A stretch of DNA of 64,000 nucleotides from Polaribacter sp. (GTDB lineage: Bacteria > Bacteroidota > Bacteroidia > Flavobacteriales > Flavobacteriaceae): NCBI GenBank assembly GCA_028336245.1, contig JAOKTT010000003.1, positions 1 to 64,000 on the forward strand, written 5' to 3'. Under the pieces are notes generated by a model, which worked only from the letters and a program-made list of their open reading frames with translations, had not been told where the DNA came from and ran no database searches. Within the stretch, counting starts at the first letter, position 1. Each line of letters begins with the position of its first letter. Below are positions 27,890 through 37,275 of the stretch, one piece after another. A program made the position numbers and the translations under genes.

Positions 27890-29149
27890 TTGGAAAGAAC
27901 ACAACTTTTAGAAATCGCAAACAAATATGGAAGTCCCGTATATGTGTATGATACAGATAAAATTGAAACACAATACAACCGATTAACGAATGCTTTTAGT
28001 ACGGTTAAGAATTTAAAATTAAATTATGCTGTAAAAGCACTTTCAAATATTAATATTTTAAAGTTTTTGCAGAACATTGGCGCAGGTTTAGATACTGTTT
28101 CTATTCAAGAGGTGCAATTGGGATTAACAACAGGTATCGATCCTAAAAAAATAATATTTACACCAAACGGAGTTTCTTTAACAGAGATTGAGGCAGTTGC
28201 AAAATTAGGCGTACAAATTAATATTGACAACCTTTCTATTTTGGAGTTGTTCGGACAAAAACATCCAGAGATTCCTGTCTGTGTGCGTATAAACCCACAC
28301 ATTATGGCAGGTGGAAATTCGAAAATTTCTGTAGGACACATCGACTCTAAATTTGGAATTTCCATTCACCAAGTACCACATATAAAAAGGGTCGTTGAAA
28401 ATACTGGTATGAATATCAACGGAATTCACATGCATACAGGATCGGATATTTTAGATATTGACACCTTTTTACGTGCGACAGAAATCTTATTTGACGTAGC
28501 AAAACAGTTTGAAAACATAGATTTTATTGACTTTGGAAGTGGTTTTAAAGTACCTTACAAGGAAGGGGATATTTCTACAGATATTGAGCAGTTAGGATTG
28601 CAATTGTCAGAGAGATTCAATGATTTTTGTGTTGAATATGGAAAAGAAATTACGTTAATGTTTGAACCTGGAAAATTTCTAGTTTCTGAAGCTGGTGTTT
28701 TTCTTGCGAAAGTAAATGTAGTAAAACAGACCACCTCAACGGTCTTTGCGCATGTAGATTCTGGCTTTAACCATTTGGTAAGACCCATGATGTATGATTC
28801 CTACCACCGCATCACGAACATTTCAAATACAGAAGGAAGGGATCGCTACTACTCTGTGGTTGGATATATTTGTGAAACAGACACCTTTGGTTCGAATCGA
28901 AGAATTTCTGAAATTTCTGAAGAAGACGTTTTGTGCTTCCACAATGCCGGAGCTTATTGTTTTTCTATGGCATCAAACTACAACTCTAGATACCTACCAG
29001 CAGAGGTAATGGTGCACCAAGGAAAGGATTACTTAATTAGAAAGCGACAAACAATTCAAGATATTTTACACAATCAAGAAATTGTTGACTTTTCAAAAGT
29101 AAAAAAAAAACAGCGAAGAAGCAATTCCTGCGTAAAAAGAATAAACTAA
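27890..29149 (+). CDS. lysA: Diaminopimelate decarboxylase
   Basis: PLP enzyme that converts meso-diaminopimelate to L-lysine, the last step of lysine synthesis. The protein of 419 residues shows the PLP Lys at 49 in LNYAVKALSN, HMHTGSDI, the glycine-rich phosphate-binding DFGSGFKVPY, EPGKFLVSEAG and the substrate-binding CETDTFG. The start is TTG; homologues begin with the same ME..LL.IA..YG pattern and no other start is near. A TTG-N17-TACCTTTG promoter-like match overlaps this start codon, so the true transcript start is unclear. The tail after a run of ten A residues (29100-29111 region) reads QRRSNSCVKRIN and may be affected by slippage or a sequencing indel. Confidence 0.94.
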   Translation: MERTQLLEIANKYGSPVYVYDTDKIETQYNRLTNAFSTVKNLKLNYAVKALSNINILKFLQNIGAGLDTVSIQEVQLGLTTGIDPKKIIFTPNGVSLTEIEAVAKLGVQINIDNLSILELFGQKHPEIPVCVRINPHIMAGGNSKISVGHIDSKFGISIHQVPHIKRVVENTGMNINGIHMHTGSDILDIDTFLRATEILFDVAKQFENIDFIDFGSGFKVPYKEGDISTDIEQLGLQLSERFNDFCVEYGKEITLMFEPGKFLVSEAGVFLAKVNVVKQTTSTVFAHVDSGFNHLVRPMMYDSYHRITNISNTEGRDRYYSVVGYICETDTFGSNRRISEISEEDVLCFHNAGAYCFSMASNYNSRYLPAEVMVHQGKDYLIRKRQTIQDILHNQEIVDFSKVKKKQRRSNSCVKRIN

Positions 29150-29155
29150 ATTTAG

Positions 29156-29200
29156 CCACGCGTTCACAAGTATTAATGTTGTGAGTTCGTGGTTTTTTTT
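29156..29200 (+). terminator. Terminator after lysA
   Basis: CCACG and, inside it, CACAA pair with TTGTG and CGTGG, followed by eight T residues. It lies within 10 bases of the lysA stop. Confidence 0.7.
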
Positions 29201-29215
29201 ATTTAAAATTTTTCA

Positions 29216-29725
29216 ATGCAAATTAGACGTTCCACTTTTAAAGACATTCCTGATATCATGGTGATCATTGCAGACGCCAAGAACCATTTAGCAGCTCAAA
29301 AAATTGAACAATGGCAAAATGAATATCCAAATGTAGCACAAGTTGAAAATGACATTAAAAATGGAGAAAGTTATGTGCTTGTAAATAAACAAAGTAAGGT
29401 CATTGCTACGGCTATGTTTACCACGCGAAAAGAACCCACCTACAAAGTAATTGAAGGAGAATGGAAGGTGAATGAAAATCAAGTGTATGGCGTCATTCAT
29501 CGGATGGCTATCAAGGCAAGCTTCCGAAAGTTAGGACTAGCAGCCCAGTTATTTAAAGCATTTCATCAACAATTAAACAAACAAAAGATCCAAAGCTTAA
29601 AAATTGATACGCATAAAGAGAATGTGGGCATGCAGTCCCTTATCAAAAAACTAGGCTATCAATATTGTGGTGTTATTTATACCAATTACGGCGATAAAAG
29701 AATGGCTTTTGAAAAAGTACTTTAG
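29216..29725 (+). CDS. GNAT family N-acetyltransferase
   Basis: Acetyl-CoA-dependent acyltransferase of 169 residues with unknown acceptor. The N-terminus IRRSTFKDIPDIMVIIADAKNHL is a typical GNAT beta1-alpha1. The acetyl-CoA binding turn is IHRMAIKASFRKLGLAAQLF, and the C-terminal IDTHKENVGMQSLIKKLGYQYCG completes the fold. It stands between the lysA terminator and a quinone oxidoreductase gene, 44 bases apart in the same direction. Context does not point to a substrate. Confidence 0.85.
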   Translation: MQIRRSTFKDIPDIMVIIADAKNHLAAQKIEQWQNEYPNVAQVENDIKNGESYVLVNKQSKVIATAMFTTRKEPTYKVIEGEWKVNENQVYGVIHRMAIKASFRKLGLAAQLFKAFHQQLNKQKIQSLKIDTHKENVGMQSLIKKLGYQYCGVIYTNYGDKRMAFEKVL

Positions 29726-29769
29726 AAAATCTAAATTGGCTGACTCTAATCTAAGAATTAATAGAAACT

Positions 29770-30747
29770 ATGAAAGTAATTGTTTGTGAGGAATTCGGAC
29801 TTCCATCGACGCTAAAATATAAAGAAGTAGCTCCCCTGAAACCTAAAAAAGACGAGGTTTTAGTTGCCGTAAGAGCGTGTAGTGTAAATTTTCCAGACAC
29901 TTTAATTATTCAAGGTCTATATCAATTTAAACCCAAATTACCCTTTATCCCTGGAAGTGATATTGCGGGGATTGTAAAAGATATAGGAGATAATGTGACC
30001 ACGCTTAAAGTTGGAGATGCTGTTTTTGGTTTTGCAATGAATGGCGGTTTTGCAGAGGAAGTTATCGTACAATCAAATGCCATATTTCCAAAGCCTGAAA
30101 ATATGGGCTTTCCAATTGCTGCTTCCTTCTTAATGGCCTATGGCACTTCATACCATGCACTTAAAGACCGCGCCAAATTACAAAAAGGAGAAACCTTAGT
30201 TGTTCTAGGAGCCTCTGGAGGCGTTGGTTTAGCAGCGGTTCAATTGGGTAAAATGATGGGAGCAAAAGTAATCGCTGCGGCGTCTACAGATGAAAAACTA
30301 GCACTTTGTAAACAATATGGCGCGGATCTAACGATCAATTATGGGAAAGAAGATTTAAAAAAAAGAATTAAGGAACTCACAGACGGAAAAGGTGCGGATG
30401 TCATTTATGATCCTGTTGGTGGTCCCCATTCAGAGCAAGCTTTAAGAGCAACTGCCTGGGAAGGAAGATTGCTTGTAGTAGGTTTTGCAGCTGGTACAAT
30501 TCCTGAAATTTCCCTGAACTTAGCCCTATTGAAAGGCTGTCAAATTGTGGGTGTTTTCTGGGGGAATTTTGCCATGCAATTTCCGAAAAAGAACTATCAG
30601 AATACCATGGAACTTATGCATTGGTTCTCTCAAGGAAAATTAAAACCACACATTCATCAGATATTTTCTCTAAAAGAAACACCCAAAGCATTAGAAGAAA
30701 TGATGCAGCGAAAAGTAAAAGGTAAAATTGTAATTCAAAACCAGTAA
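29770..30747 (+). CDS. NADPH:quinone oxidoreductase family protein
   Basis: Medium-chain dehydrogenase/reductase of 325 residues, zeta-crystallin/quinone reductase branch. The N-terminal GroES-like domain has FPDTLIIQGLYQFKPKLPFIPGSDIAG. The Rossmann domain carries VVLGASGGVGLAAVQLGKMMGAKV for NADPH binding. Zinc ligands of alcohol dehydrogenases are missing, consistent with the quinone reductase group. Likely a cytosolic NADPH-dependent reductase of quinones or enoyl compounds; the physiological substrate is unknown. Confidence 0.86.
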   Translation: MKVIVCEEFGLPSTLKYKEVAPLKPKKDEVLVAVRACSVNFPDTLIIQGLYQFKPKLPFIPGSDIAGIVKDIGDNVTTLKVGDAVFGFAMNGGFAEEVIVQSNAIFPKPENMGFPIAASFLMAYGTSYHALKDRAKLQKGETLVVLGASGGVGLAAVQLGKMMGAKVIAAASTDEKLALCKQYGADLTINYGKEDLKKRIKELTDGKGADVIYDPVGGPHSEQALRATAWEGRLLVVGFAAGTIPEISLNLALLKGCQIVGVFWGNFAMQFPKKNYQNTMELMHWFSQGKLKPHIHQIFSLKETPKALEEMMQRKVKGKIVIQNQ

Positions 30748-30845
30748 CATATTCTTAGTTTTAAAGAAGTGTACGCTTTCTTTTCAAAAAAAAGACCATA
30801 GCAATCCGTTTTCGTTATTTTGTCAATACCACATAAAAAACATCA

Positions 30846-32963
30846 ATGCTCCACTATATAACTCAGCAAACACAACTCCCTTCAAAATCTGTAGAAAACA
30901 CCATTTCGCTATTAAATGAAGACGCTACAATTCCTTTTATCTCAAGATACAGAAAAGAAAGAACTGGAAATTTAGATGAAGTTCAAATTGGTGAAATTGT
31001 AAAGTTTAAAGAAGTTTTTGAAGCCTTAGAAAAACGAAAAAAAACAATTCTAAAAGCCTTAGAAGAGCAGTTGGTTTTAACCGACGAATTAACACAAAAA
31101 ATAAACCTTTCTAGAGATTTAGTTTCTTTAGAAGACCTGTATTTACCCTACAAGAAAAAACGAAAAACAAAGGCTGAAACTGCACGTTTACAAGGACTAG
31201 AACCCTTGGCTAAAATGATCATGAGTCAGCGTATTAATGATTTAGAATACACCGCGTCAAAATATATTTCCAACGAAGTTGAAACTATCGAATGTGCTTT
31301 GGAAGGCGCTCGTTTTATAATGGCCGAATGGATTAATGAACGCACAGATATTCGGAATACTATTCGCCATCAGTTAGAGCGTTTTGGAACCATTTCATCT
31401 AAAGTAATAAAGACAAAAGTTGATACTGAGAAAGCACAAAAATTTAAGGATTATTTTGATTGGCAAGAATCTTTAAAAAGAATTCCATCGCATCGTTTTT
31501 TAGCCATTTTAAGAGCAGAAAATGAAGGCTTTATTCGTGTAAAAATAGCAATCGATGCGGAGAGCGCCCTTCAAAAAATGGAAGATCGAATAGTGCGTTC
31601 TCAAAACGACTGTGCAGCTCAAATTCAACTAGCAATAAAAGATGCTTTTAAACGCCTTTTATTTCCGTCGTTGTCAAATGAAGCACTATCAATAGCAAAG
31701 GAAAAAGCAGATGAAGCTGCAATTATTGTATTTACTAAAAATCTAAAGCAACTACTTTTAGGCGCTCCTCTTGGTGAAAAAAGAATTCTTGCGATTGATC
31801 CAGGATTTAAATCTGGATGTAAAATTGTATGTTTAAATGAACAAGGAGATTTAATACACAATGAAACTATTTTTCCGCATGCACCTCAAAATCAAACCAT
31901 AGAAGCTATTAAAAAAATTAATTCATTAGTAGAAGCTCATAAAATTGAAGCCATCGCCATAGGTAACGGAACTGCATCAAGAGAAACGGAACAATTAATT
32001 AAAAAAAATCAGTTTAAAAATAGCTTGGAAGTTTTTGTGGTGAGTGAAGCCGGAGCATCTATCTATTCTGTATCAAAAATTGCAAGAGACGAATTTCCCA
32101 ATTACGATGTAACTGTCCGTGGATCTGTTTCTATTGGAAGAAGATTACAAGATCCGCTGGCTGAATTAGTGAAAATTGATGCAAAATCGATTGGCGTTGG
32201 ACAATATCAGCACGATGTAGATCAAACCAAACTAAAAAAATCTTTAGATACCGTTGTAGAAAGTTGTGTAAATACCATTGGTGTAAATATAAATACTGCA
32301 AGTGAATCCTTATTAAGTTACGTTTCTGGAATTGGTCCAAAAATTGCAGAAAACATTGTAAATTATAGAAATGAAAATGGTTCATTCAACTCTAGAACAT
32401 CCATAAAAAAAGTTCCTCGTTTAGGAGGAAAAGCTTTTGAACAAGCTGCTGGTTTTTTACGAATTAAAAATGGAAAGAATCCTTTAGATAATTCTGGTGT
32501 GCATCCCGAAAGCTACGAATTGGTTGACAAAATGGCCAAAGATTTAAAGAAAAATATTTCTGAGTTCATTGGAAATAAAGAAATTCTACAAACAATCTTT
32601 TTGGAAAAATACACCACTGAAACCATTGGTTTTCCCACACTTCAAGACATTATTAAAGAATTAGAAAAACCTGGTGTAGATCCAAGAGCAAAAGCAAAAG
32701 TATTTTCTTTTGATGCGAGTATTAAAACAATTGCAGATTTAAAAATTGGTCAAATGGTACCTGGAATTGTAAATAATATTACCAATTTTGGTTGTTTTGT
32801 TGATATTGGAACCAAAGAAAGTGGATTGATTCATGTTTCTAATTTATCCGATACTTTTGTAAAAGATATAAATTCAATTGTCACTTTACAACAACAAATT
32901 ATTGTAAAAGTTTTGGAAGTAGATGTCGTTAGAAAACGAATTCAATTAGCGCTCATAAAATAG
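30846..32963 (+). CDS. tex: Tex family RNA-binding transcriptional accessory protein
   Basis: Conserved nucleic-acid-binding protein of 705 residues thought to act in transcription and translation stress. Order of domains: an N-terminal helical Tex region (ISRYRKERTGNLDEVQ near residue 35), a YqgF-like RNase H fold (ILAIDPGFKSGCKIVCLNEQG at about 316), helix-hairpin-helix motifs (LLSYVSGIGPKIAENIVNYR at about 490), and a C-terminal S1 domain (GQMVPGIVNNITNFGCFVDIG). Length and domain order are normal. It is followed by topB with a 70-base gap. Confidence 0.95.
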   Translation: MLHYITQQTQLPSKSVENTISLLNEDATIPFISRYRKERTGNLDEVQIGEIVKFKEVFEALEKRKKTILKALEEQLVLTDELTQKINLSRDLVSLEDLYLPYKKKRKTKAETARLQGLEPLAKMIMSQRINDLEYTASKYISNEVETIECALEGARFIMAEWINERTDIRNTIRHQLERFGTISSKVIKTKVDTEKAQKFKDYFDWQESLKRIPSHRFLAILRAENEGFIRVKIAIDAESALQKMEDRIVRSQNDCAAQIQLAIKDAFKRLLFPSLSNEALSIAKEKADEAAIIVFTKNLKQLLLGAPLGEKRILAIDPGFKSGCKIVCLNEQGDLIHNETIFPHAPQNQTIEAIKKINSLVEAHKIEAIAIGNGTASRETEQLIKKNQFKNSLEVFVVSEAGASIYSVSKIARDEFPNYDVTVRGSVSIGRRLQDPLAELVKIDAKSIGVGQYQHDVDQTKLKKSLDTVVESCVNTIGVNINTASESLLSYVSGIGPKIAENIVNYRNENGSFNSRTSIKKVPRLGGKAFEQAAGFLRIKNGKNPLDNSGVHPESYELVDKMAKDLKKNISEFIGNKEILQTIFLEKYTTETIGFPTLQDIIKELEKPGVDPRAKAKVFSFDASIKTIADLKIGQMVPGIVNNITNFGCFVDIGTKESGLIHVSNLSDTFVKDINSIVTLQQQIIVKVLEVDVVRKRIQLALIK

Positions 32964-33033
32964 TTATTGAACTTATGAACTTTACAGTAAAAATCTTAAA
33001 TATTTTCTTATTTTCGACCATCAAAAAGAACCA

Positions 33034-35364
33034 ATGAAAGTCTGTATTGCCGAAAAGCCAAGTGTCGCCAGAGAAATTGCTTCCATACTGGGAGCCAACA
33101 CAAAACGTGATGGTTACTACGAAGGCAATGGCTATGCGGTAACCTATACATTCGGACATTTGTGTACTCTTTTAGAACCCAAAGATTACAAACCGCATTG
33201 GAAAAGTTGGGATTTGAACAACCTTCCCATGTTGCCAGAACGTTTTGACACAAAAGTTACAGGTGATGCTGGTATTAAAAAACAATTTAATATTGTAAAA
33301 TCTTTGTTCGAGAAAGCATCTGTTGTAATCAATTGCGGAGATGCGGGAACAGAGGGAGAATTGATTCAACGTTGGGTAATTAACCAATGTAATTATAAAG
33401 GAGAAGTGCAACGTTTGTGGATTTCTTCATTGACAGAAGAGGCCATTAAAGAAGGTTTTAAAAACTTAAAACCATCAGTCAATTACGATAATTTGTATTA
33501 TGCAGGGTATTCTCGTGCCATTGGTGATTGGCTTTTGGGTTTAAATGCAACCCGTTTATACACTGTAAAATTCGGCGGTTACAAACAAGTTTTATCTGTG
33601 GGTAGAGTGCAAACTCCTACCCTAGCTATGATTGTAAATCGGTTTAAAGAAATTAACGATTTTAAACCACAACCCTATTGGGAACTGCAAACAACGTATA
33701 GAAATACGCTGTTTAATTATGAGGAAGGACGTTTTCTAAAACAAGAAGATGGGCAGGTTTTAGCGAATAAAGTAAAAGAATCTGATTTTGAAATCACTGC
33801 TGTTACCAAAAAGAAAGGAAAGGAATACGCCCCAAAACTTTTTGATTTAACAGGTTTGCAAGTATATTGTAATAACAAATTTGGTTTCTCTGCAGATGAA
33901 ACCTTAAAAATGGTTCAGAAGTTATATGAGATGAAAGTAGTTACCTATCCTAGAGTTGATACTACTTTTCTACCAAATGATGTATATCCAAAAATAGCAG
34001 GGATTTTATCAAAACTTACAAATTATAGCCAACTTACACAACCGCTTCTAGAAAGTAAAATAAAAAAATCGAAACGTATTTTTGACGATAACAAAGTTAC
34101 CGATCACCACGCGATAATTCCGACTGGTATTCAAGGGAACCTGCAATACAATCAGCAACAAGTATACGATATTATAACGCGAAGGTTCATTGGTGCTTTT
34201 TATCCAGATTCAGATGTTTCTAATACCGCTGTCATTGGAAAAGCTGCTGATGTTCCTTTTAAAACAACTGGGAAAGAAATTATAACCAAGGGTTGGCGCG
34301 TTGCTTTTGAGACTGAAGAAAGTAAAATTAAAAAAGAATTAAACGAACAAGTAACCTTACCTTCCTTTGTAAAAGGTGAAAAAGGAGCACATGAACCTTC
34401 CTTTTTAGAGAAGGAAACAAAACCGCCAAGAAATTTTACAGAAGCAAGTTTACTGCGTGCAATGGAAACTGCTGGACGGCAAGTTGACGATGATGAAATG
34501 CGCGAACTCATGAAAGAAAACGGCATTGGAAGACCCTCTACCAGAGCGAGTATTATTGAAACCTTATTTCGAAGAAAATATATTGAGCGTAAAAAGAAAT
34601 TAGTAGTACCAACCCAAACTGGAATTGATTTAATTAATATTATTGACAATGAATTATTAAAATCTGCTGAATTAACTGGGCGCTGGGAAAAGCGATTGAA
34701 AGAAATTGAAAGAGGCGAATTTAATGCAGGAGCTTTCATTAATAACATGAAGAAAATGGTAGACGAATTAGTCGTTGAAGTCCGTTCTAATACTTCAAAA
34801 AAAAGAATTTCTTCAGTCATTGCTCGTGAAGTAAAGCAAGCTGTTCACCCAAAAGCGCAAACAGATATAAAAAGAAAGAAACAAGTTGTAGGAAAAACCT
34901 GTCCGAAATGTAAAAAAGGAACCTTATTAAAAGGTTCTTCTGCTTATGGTTGCTCTGAATATAAAAATAACTGCCATGTAAAGATTCCTTTTGAGATTTA
35001 CGGAAAGAAAGTCTCTGAAAATCAGTTGATACGATTGCTTGACAAAGGCTTTACAACCAACTTAAAAGGTTTTAAAACAGCTACTGAATCTGTAGAAGGC
35101 TTGATACGTTTTGATGCGGATTTTAACTTAAAGTTAGAAGTTAAAAGTACAGCGCAACCTTTAGCACAATCAAGAAATCAAGAACCCGAAAAGATCAGGT
35201 GTCCAAAATGTAAAAAAGGAACTGTACTGAAAGGAAAAACAGGCTATGGTTGTTCACATTATACTACAGGCTGTGATTTCGTTTTCACCTTTGAAGCTAT
35301 TAAAAAAATAGCAAATGGTGCCCCATTGACAAAGGAATTAGTGTTGGAAATTATCAAAAAATAA
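33034..35364 (+). CDS. topB: DNA topoisomerase III (type IA)
   Basis: Single-strand DNA passage enzyme of 776 residues that resolves recombination and replication intermediates. The TOPRIM domain opens the protein (CIAEKPSVAREIA, then NCGDAGTEGELIQR at 100-113). The catalytic Tyr305 is in VVTYPRVDT, and the active-site loop GIGRPSTRASIIE follows. The C-terminus has two zinc-ribbon-like repeats with near-identical sequence, CPKCKKGTLLKG and CPKCKKGTVLKG, each ending in a further Cys (YGCS). Topo I usually carries several such ribbons, but the N-terminal layout is TopB-like. Probably independently expressed. Confidence 0.93.
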   Translation: MKVCIAEKPSVAREIASILGANTKRDGYYEGNGYAVTYTFGHLCTLLEPKDYKPHWKSWDLNNLPMLPERFDTKVTGDAGIKKQFNIVKSLFEKASVVINCGDAGTEGELIQRWVINQCNYKGEVQRLWISSLTEEAIKEGFKNLKPSVNYDNLYYAGYSRAIGDWLLGLNATRLYTVKFGGYKQVLSVGRVQTPTLAMIVNRFKEINDFKPQPYWELQTTYRNTLFNYEEGRFLKQEDGQVLANKVKESDFEITAVTKKKGKEYAPKLFDLTGLQVYCNNKFGFSADETLKMVQKLYEMKVVTYPRVDTTFLPNDVYPKIAGILSKLTNYSQLTQPLLESKIKKSKRIFDDNKVTDHHAIIPTGIQGNLQYNQQQVYDIITRRFIGAFYPDSDVSNTAVIGKAADVPFKTTGKEIITKGWRVAFETEESKIKKELNEQVTLPSFVKGEKGAHEPSFLEKETKPPRNFTEASLLRAMETAGRQVDDDEMRELMKENGIGRPSTRASIIETLFRRKYIERKKKLVVPTQTGIDLINIIDNELLKSAELTGRWEKRLKEIERGEFNAGAFINNMKKMVDELVVEVRSNTSKKRISSVIAREVKQAVHPKAQTDIKRKKQVVGKTCPKCKKGTLLKGSSAYGCSEYKNNCHVKIPFEIYGKKVSENQLIRLLDKGFTTNLKGFKTATESVEGLIRFDADFNLKLEVKSTAQPLAQSRNQEPEKIRCPKCKKGTVLKGKTGYGCSHYTTGCDFVFTFEAIKKIANGAPLTKELVLEIIKK

Positions 35365-35471
35365 TTTATTTACAAGGATGTACCTTTTTGTTTCAAACAA
35401 ACTAGTTCCTAAGAATTTCGTGTTTTAGATATTATTATCTTACATTGGATGCTTTTAAAACGCAGTCATTC

Positions 35472-36392
35472 ATGGATTTTACAAACCCTCTCATATATGG
35501 TGTTCCCTGCTTTCTTGGTCTTATTTTAGTAGAGTTGGCTTATAGCAAGCATCATAAAAAGTCAGAAAAAAAAGCACTTTATAAATGGAAAGATTTCGCT
35601 GCGAGTATGACTATGGGCTTTGGTTCTGCAATTTTAGCACCTTTGACAAAAACAATTGCTGCCATCGTTCTTTTTAATTTTGTTTATGAGTTCTTCAACC
35701 CACTAGTTGACGGAATTCGAATGAATATTATGGGATATGAATCTTTTGGGTATGCCTGGTATATATGGCTTTTATGTCAATTCTTAGACGACTTTAGCTA
35801 TTATTGGTTTCATCGTCAAAACCACAACATCCGTTTTCTTTGGGCGGCTCATGTAGTACACCATTCTTCTAGTAACTTTAATTTAGGAACCGCGGTAAGA
35901 AATGGCTGGTTTACTGTATTGTACAAACCTTTTTTTTACATGTGGATTCCCGCACTTGGTTTTCCTCCAGAAATGTTAGTCGTTTGTCTCGGAATTGAGG
36001 CTTTATGGCAATTTCAATTGCATACCGTATATGTTCCAAAACTAGGGTTTATTGAAAAGATAATGAATACACATACCATGCACCAAGTGCACCATGCGCA
36101 GAACTCAGAATACATGGATAAAAATCATGGAGGCTTTTTAAATATTTTTGATCGGATATTTGGAACTTGGAAGGAGCTTGATGAAAATATTGAAATAAAA
36201 TATGGAGTCACCCATGCTCCGGATTCCTATCATCCAATCACTATTTTAACCCATGAATATAAAGATATTTGGAGGGATATGAAAAAATCCACAAACTGGT
36301 ATCACAAATTCATGTACGTTTTTGCAGCTCCGGGATGGAGTCATGACGGAAGTACACAAACCATCAAGCAGCAAAGAAAAAGCAACTACTAA
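35472..36392 (+). CDS. Sterol desaturase/fatty acid hydroxylase family membrane protein
   Basis: Diiron membrane oxygenase of about 306 residues. The conserved histidine clusters are visible: [24 protein letters not shown] and [18 protein letters not shown]. Hydrophobic segments flank them (for example [18 protein letters not shown] near the N-terminus). Family members hydroxylate or desaturate lipids, carotenoids or alkylglycerols; the substrate here is unknown. I start at ATG 35472; the TTG at 35445 adds nine residues and cannot be excluded. The stop codon overlaps the stop of the convergent VF530 gene. Confidence 0.87.
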   Translation: MDFTNPLIYGVPCFLGLILVELAYSKHHKKSEKKALYKWKDFAASMTMGFGSAILAPLTKTIAAIVLFNFVYEFFNPLVDGIRMNIMGYESFGYAWYIWLLCQFLDDFSYYWFHRQNHNIRFLWAAHVVHHSSSNFNLGTAVRNGWFTVLYKPFFYMWIPALGFPPEMLVVCLGIEALWQFQLHTVYVPKLGFIEKIMNTHTMHQVHHAQNSEYMDKNHGGFLNIFDRIFGTWKELDENIEIKYGVTHAPDSYHPITILTHEYKDIWRDMKKSTNWYHKFMYVFAAPGWSHDGSTQTIKQQRKSNY

Positions 36393-36610
36393 TCAATCAT
36401 GTTTTTTAAGTAAAAATTTTCTACCTTTTCTCTTGCCCAAGGAGTTGTTCTTAAAAACTTTAAACTCGATTTATACGTAGGGTTGTTTTTAAATGCATTG
36501 ATATTTAAAGCATCTCCTAACTCTTCCCAGCCATATTCCCGAAATAATTGTTCTAACATCGTAGCTAATTTTATACCGTGTAAAGGATTGTTTACTTGTT
36601 CTTCACTCAT
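36389..36610 (-). CDS. VF530 family (DUF2132) small DNA-binding protein
   Basis: A 73-residue protein whose sequence [25 protein letters not shown] and [33 protein letters not shown] matches the VF530 family throughout. The Vibrio fischeri founder has a small helical fold proposed to bind DNA. Its start overlaps the stop of the upstream oxidoreductase by four bases, so it is translationally coupled to it. It is too short for many gene callers but the family match is full length. Confidence 0.88.
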   Translation of the reverse strand: MSEEQVNNPLHGIKLATMLEQLFREYGWEELGDALNINAFKNNPTYKSSLKFLRTTPWAREKVENFYLKNMID

Positions 36611-37275
36611 GATGCCGACGAATTTGCAATTGTTAAAATTTTATCTGAATCTAGAAATACTTCGTGGGTTTTACTGCGTGCCACTATTTTCATACATTTT
36701 GCTATTTTTCCTGGATGAATGCTGCGGTATTTTTTATAGTCTCCGATAAGAAAAGGATTTAATATTCCCATGGCGATTTTACCAATCTTTTCACCTAACC
36801 GATACTCATTTCGTTGGCCATCAATCAAAGAAGGTCTTAAAATAAAAGTATGGTGCACATTTTGTGCGAGCACGTCGCATTCCATCTGTCCTTTTGTTTT
36901 ACTATAAAAGAGGTTGCTCTTACTGTTTGCCCCCATAGAGGACAAGACAATAAAAGTATCGATACCATTACTTTTAGCAAGCATTGCTGCGCTTACAGGA
37001 ATCCCATAATCGATGGCTTTGTATGTTATTTTATCTGGCGTTTTTAATGCCGTAGTGCCGATACAACAAAAAACCTCGTCTCCGATAAATTGTTCTTTAT
37101 ACAGCTCTAACTGCATTAAATCGACAAGATATTCTTCTACTTTCAGGGACGTTGACGCTACCGAACTTCGCGAAAATAATTTAATTTTATCATAACTACT
37201 GTCAGCAATTAACTGTTCTAAAAGGATACCTCCTGTCAAACCTGTTGCCCCTAAAATAATTGCTATTTTACCCAT
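36607..37275 (-). CDS. NAD(P)H-binding oxidoreductase, SDR-like
   Basis: Atypical short-chain dehydrogenase of 222 residues. The dinucleotide loop [14 protein letters not shown] (9-22) opens the Rossmann fold. [25 protein letters not shown] contains the Ser and YSKTK catalytic-type motif, and [11 protein letters not shown] follows. It resembles the HTATIP2/YwnB-like group of NAD(P)H-binding proteins; substrate unknown. It sits between the aminopeptidase gene (one-base overlap at 37275) and VF530 (four-base overlap), forming a tight three-gene unit. Confidence 0.86.
   Translation of the reverse strand: MGKIAIILGATGLTGGILLEQLIADSSYDKIKLFSRSSVASTSLKVEEYLVDLMQLELYKEQFIGDEVFCCIGTTALKTPDKITYKAIDYGIPVSAAMLAKSNGIDTFIVLSSMGANSKSNLFYSKTKGQMECDVLAQNVHHTFILRPSLIDGQRNEYRLGEKIGKIAMGILNPFLIGDYKKYRSIHPGKIAKCMKIVARSKTHEVFLDSDKILTIANSSAS

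Noticed and set aside
34200-34820. 206-aa minus-strand ORF inside topB
   Set aside because: Long because it mirrors a conserved, stop-poor coding frame. The translation is Ser- and Phe-rich with no domain, and topB is complete on the other strand.
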